From contig CAYSJU010000050.1 in the NCBI GenBank assembly GCA_964431495.1, positions 1-7,017 on the forward strand: 7,017 nt of DNA, in the 5' to 3' direction. The number at the start of each line of letters is the position of its first letter. The first letter of the stretch is position 1. The DNA comes from CAYSJU01 sp964431495. Lineage in GTDB: Bacteria > Omnitrophota > Gorgyraeia > Tantalellales > Tantalellaceae. Below the pieces are notes generated by a model. That model did no database searches. It saw only the letters and a list, made by a program, of their open reading frames with translations, and had not been told where the DNA came from. Shown here piece after piece: positions 4,610 to 7,017 of the stretch. The translations under genes and the position numbers were made by a program.

Positions 4610-7012
4610 TTACGCCGCTTTCAGGAATTTCCGCAGGCTTTCATAAATATCCCGGAGTTCTTCATATTCAAAAGACTTGATAGGCTCGAGCACGATCGTG
4701 AATACCCGCTTTTCCACGCAATCTGATATGATCCTTTCCATGTCTAATTCCTCGCCATGGCAGGACCTGTATAAAAATACCAGTTTATCCTTATCATATG
4801 CTGTGAGGTCTCTATGATGCACTGCTTTTGCAATGCTGAATAATGCCATCTCTACAACGGGATAATAATCCATGATATCCAGCTTGGAATCATCGACGAA
4901 TGTTATTATCGCTTCGCCCTGAAAATCTTTACAGTTCTCTTCGTTGGAAGCTTTTGTAATCATTACCACGTTGGGCGATTTGACCTTTATGCCATCTTTT
5001 CCTGTTTCAGTGTACCGTGAGACCTCCTGCGCCAGAGCTTTTCCACGGCCTTCTATTATCACAAGGTTGCTGAAGATCTTCTTTAATTCCGCGTCTTTTG
5101 TTATATGACAAATCTCTTTTATGATGTTCCTGACATCCTTCCTGGTCCCTTCCCGGCCAAGATCCTTATCCAGAGCCAGAAGCATCTTCTCATTTTTCTC
5201 CAGGTTCAAGCTGAGATTGAACAGACTGGTTACGAATTCTCGTGCAGCCTTGAGACAATTTGCCCCCAGGGGATCCATATCATCCTCTGGAAGCGCTTCC
5301 TTTCGATCCCGTGTAAGTGCCTTATCTTCTTCCGGCCATTCTTGTTTCTGGAACAGGCGCAGGGCGTAATGAGTAAGCGTGGACTCCCTCGAAGAAATAT
5401 AGTCGCCCATTATCCTGGATGAGATTTTTGTGATCAAAGATATTTTTCTCGGCAGGGTCATGTTCTTTATCCGGGATCTTACCCCGGCTGATATTTTTTT
5501 TTCAAACAGATTCAACCCGTCCTCTGCTGAAACAATATAATACCCTGCGCTTATAAGACTGATCTTATCTGTCATGGATAGTTGTTGCGGTATTATGCCG
5601 AACACTTCTCCTATCCTCTTTATGGCATCCTCGAACACCTTAAGACCGTCCTTACCCTTTGATACGTTATACGCAGCGCTCATAAGACGGAACTTTTCTT
5701 CGAGATCTAAATCCTTTTCTGTTTTTCCCTTTATCATACCTTCGCTTATTCCAAATATCTCCCCTATCCTTTTTACTGTATCCTCAAATACCTTAAGGCC
5801 GTCCTTGTCCTTCGCTACGCTATATGCAGCAGCTATAAGACGGAGCTTATATTCAGGTTTTAGGTCCTTTTCTGTCTTCCCCCTCATCTCATCTTCGCTT
5901 ATTCCAAATATCTCCCCTATCCTTTTTATCGCATCCTCAAACATCTCAAGACCGTCTTTAGTCAACGTTACCACATATGCAGCGGTCATTACGCGGATCT
6001 TATCCTCAAGCTCTAGACCCTTTTCTGTCTCCCCTCTCATCTCATCTTCACTTATTCCAAATATCTCCCCTATCCTCTTTACCGCATCCTCAAATACTTC
6101 AAACCCGTCCTTGATCGTTACGTTATATGCGGCGGTCATTATGCGGATCTTATCCTCGATCTTTAGATCCTTTTCTGTCTTCCCCCTCATCTCATCTTCA
6201 CTTATTCCAAACATCTCCCCTATCCTATTTATCATATTCTCAAATACCTCGGGTCCGTCTTTTTCCAGCGCTACGTTATATGCAGCGGTTATAAGGCGGG
6301 TCTTGTGTTTCAATTGCAGGCCTCCTTCTGATGCACCCATCTTTAGCTCGCTTTCCCCAATGCCAAATTTATCCTGCATTATCTTTATAGCTGAATCGAA
6401 TCGAGACTCTTTCCCTTCCTTTCCCCTGGCAATATAATATGCGGCTGTTGCCATTTTTTGCCTAGCTGTATCTTCCATACTTTTATATGAACTTATTCCG
6501 AATTTTTGTCTTATCCTTACCAAAAAACCCTTCCAGTAATCTAAAGTGCCTGGGCTGCATTGTCCTGTCCCGTATATGATCGTCATTAACCTGCGCTTTG
6601 TGGCCCATCCAGTCTTTGCAAAGTCAAATCCCATATCCTCCCTTAAAAAACTCATTACTTTCTTAGATATATCCCATCCTGCAGCTTTTGCCCTTACTAC
6701 TTGGCAACAGACATCCAAAAGTCTTTTTCTTTGTCTCCCATCGGCAGCATCTATCTTCAACTCTTCTTCCATCCCATAGTAAACCTCCACGAATAATTCG
6801 AATCTCGCCAGAATTCGTCTCTCATCCAGTATATATTCCCTCTTTTCCCCTGTAAGTTCTGCCGTGATGTGATTCAAAACCTTTATTTTTTTTGTCAGCG
6901 CAAGGTCTTCTCCCTCCCACTCCTGCCGCTGGAAGAGCCTCAAGGCATAGTGCTGCCGCCAGGTATCTTTCCATGCGTTTTTTTCAGCATCGGGTATATT
7001 GTATTTCTTCAC
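4610..7012 (-). CDS. Large repeat protein of unknown function, 5' end probably outside the window
   Basis: I do not recognise a family. As read, 800 residues begin at a GTG (7012-7010), five bases from the edge. No ribosome-binding site is visible and the frame is open to the edge, so the true start probably lies beyond it. Residues 1-136 are charged and helical and contain HYALRLFQRQEW (21-32). Residues 137-521 are tandem helical repeats of about 51 residues. The clearest five (234-479) follow the pattern DKIRIMTAAYNV, KDGLEVFEDAIKRIGEIFGIS, then EDEMRGKTEKDL. The module motif returns as HYALRLFQKQEW (548-559). The rest (about 575-800) has strand-like segments such as SNLVIIEGRG, NVVMITKAS, GEAIITFVDD and VFTIVLEPI among helices, suggesting an alpha/beta domain. 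No signal peptide or membrane span is seen, so it looks cytoplasmic; a binding or scaffold role is a guess. Confidence 0.8.
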   Translation of the reverse strand: MKKYNIPDAEKNAWKDTWRQHYALRLFQRQEWEGEDLALTKKIKVLNHITAELTGEKREYILDERRILARFELFVEVYYGMEEELKIDAADGRQRKRLLDVCCQVVRAKAAGWDISKKVMSFLREDMGFDFAKTGWATKRRLMTIIYGTGQCSPGTLDYWKGFLVRIRQKFGISSYKSMEDTARQKMATAAYYIARGKEGKESRFDSAIKIMQDKFGIGESELKMGASEGGLQLKHKTRLITAAYNVALEKDGPEVFENMINRIGEMFGISEDEMRGKTEKDLKIEDKIRIMTAAYNVTIKDGFEVFEDAVKRIGEIFGISEDEMRGETEKGLELEDKIRVMTAAYVVTLTKDGLEMFEDAIKRIGEIFGISEDEMRGKTEKDLKPEYKLRLIAAAYSVAKDKDGLKVFEDTVKRIGEIFGISEGMIKGKTEKDLDLEEKFRLMSAAYNVSKGKDGLKVFEDAIKRIGEVFGIIPQQLSMTDKISLISAGYYIVSAEDGLNLFEKKISAGVRSRIKNMTLPRKISLITKISSRIMGDYISSRESTLTHYALRLFQKQEWPEEDKALTRDRKEALPEDDMDPLGANCLKAAREFVTSLFNLSLNLEKNEKMLLALDKDLGREGTRKDVRNIIKEICHITKDAELKKIFSNLVIIEGRGKALAQEVSRYTETGKDGIKVKSPNVVMITKASNEENCKDFQGEAIITFVDDSKLDIMDYYPVVEMALFSIAKAVHHRDLTAYDKDKLVFLYRSCHGEELDMERIISDCVEKRVFTIVLEPIKSFEYEELRDIYESLRKFLKAA
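5450..6604 (-). repeat. Tandem 153-bp coding repeats (about 51 residues each)
   Basis: The string CTTATTCC (plus strand), lying in the FGIS part of each unit, occurs at 5745, 5898, 6051 and 6201. Spacings are 153, 153 and 150 bases, and a diverged copy begins one unit earlier near 5592. The 150-base unit lacks one codon. The five close copies span about 5576-6313. Weaker copies extend upstream in the gene (6314-6466 and 6470-6604) and downstream (5450-5575). Central units are closest to one another and outer ones more diverged, as expected when an array grows from its middle by unequal exchange. All units stay in frame. Confidence 0.9.
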
Positions 7013-7017
7013 CCTGG

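Noticed and set aside
5574..6437. Long open frame on the plus strand across the repeat array (287 codons)
   Set aside because: It is the antisense shadow of the 153-base repeats: once one unit is open in this frame, so are the rest. The product is a Ser/Pro/Leu-rich repeat without a ribosome-binding site or domain.
5450..6604. CRISPR-like spacing of repeats
   Set aside because: Units are 153 bases, translated in frame and contiguous, without short identical repeats separated by unique spacers.

Overview
The window carries six protein-coding genes, five on the minus strand and one on the plus strand, plus a gene-free left end built around nested inverted repeats. No RNA gene or CRISPR array was found. 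The base composition is moderate, and the promoters that can be read are of the sigma-70 type. Several traits suggest an uncultured bacterium of the Omnitrophota or a neighbouring phylum: an orphan ParA ATPase fused to a glycogen-binding domain, a large cytoplasmic-looking repeat protein with no recognised family, a short stand-alone GGQ release-factor-like protein and a LeuT-like transporter. That placement is an inference of low confidence, because no marker gene is present.

Left end (1-388): no gene. It holds an inverted repeat of 30-base arms (27 matches; 83-112 with 339-368) enclosing a perfect 21-base inverted repeat (136-156 with 289-309). This could be a miniature transposon-like foldback element, or a long hairpin in the 3' trailer of the operon beside it.

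Operon on the minus strand (2461 down to 389): a short GGQ-domain peptidyl-tRNA hydrolase or rescue factor, a LeuT-type sodium-coupled amino-acid transporter, and a 34-residue MetS-like membrane subunit. They overlap by 11 and 4 bases, so they are probably co-transcribed and translationally coupled. The transporter and its small subunit form one membrane complex. The link to the rescue factor looks positional rather than functional.

Centre (2561-4602): a divergent pair. On the minus strand is a ParA/Soj-type ATPase with a C-terminal AMPK-beta-type glycogen-binding domain (CBM48). On the plus strand is a single-pass membrane protein with an outer beta-sandwich resembling carbohydrate-binding modules. 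Each has a well-formed promoter with 17-base spacing in the shared 194-base gap. The pairing suggests, without proving, a system that positions or tethers a polysaccharide such as glycogen granules.

Right end (4610-7012, running off the edge): a large minus-strand protein of unknown function. It has at least five close and up to eight total tandem helical repeats of about 51 residues, flanked by two copies of a conserved module motif and followed by an alpha/beta-looking C-terminal region. It converges on the membrane-protein gene with only seven bases between the stop codons.
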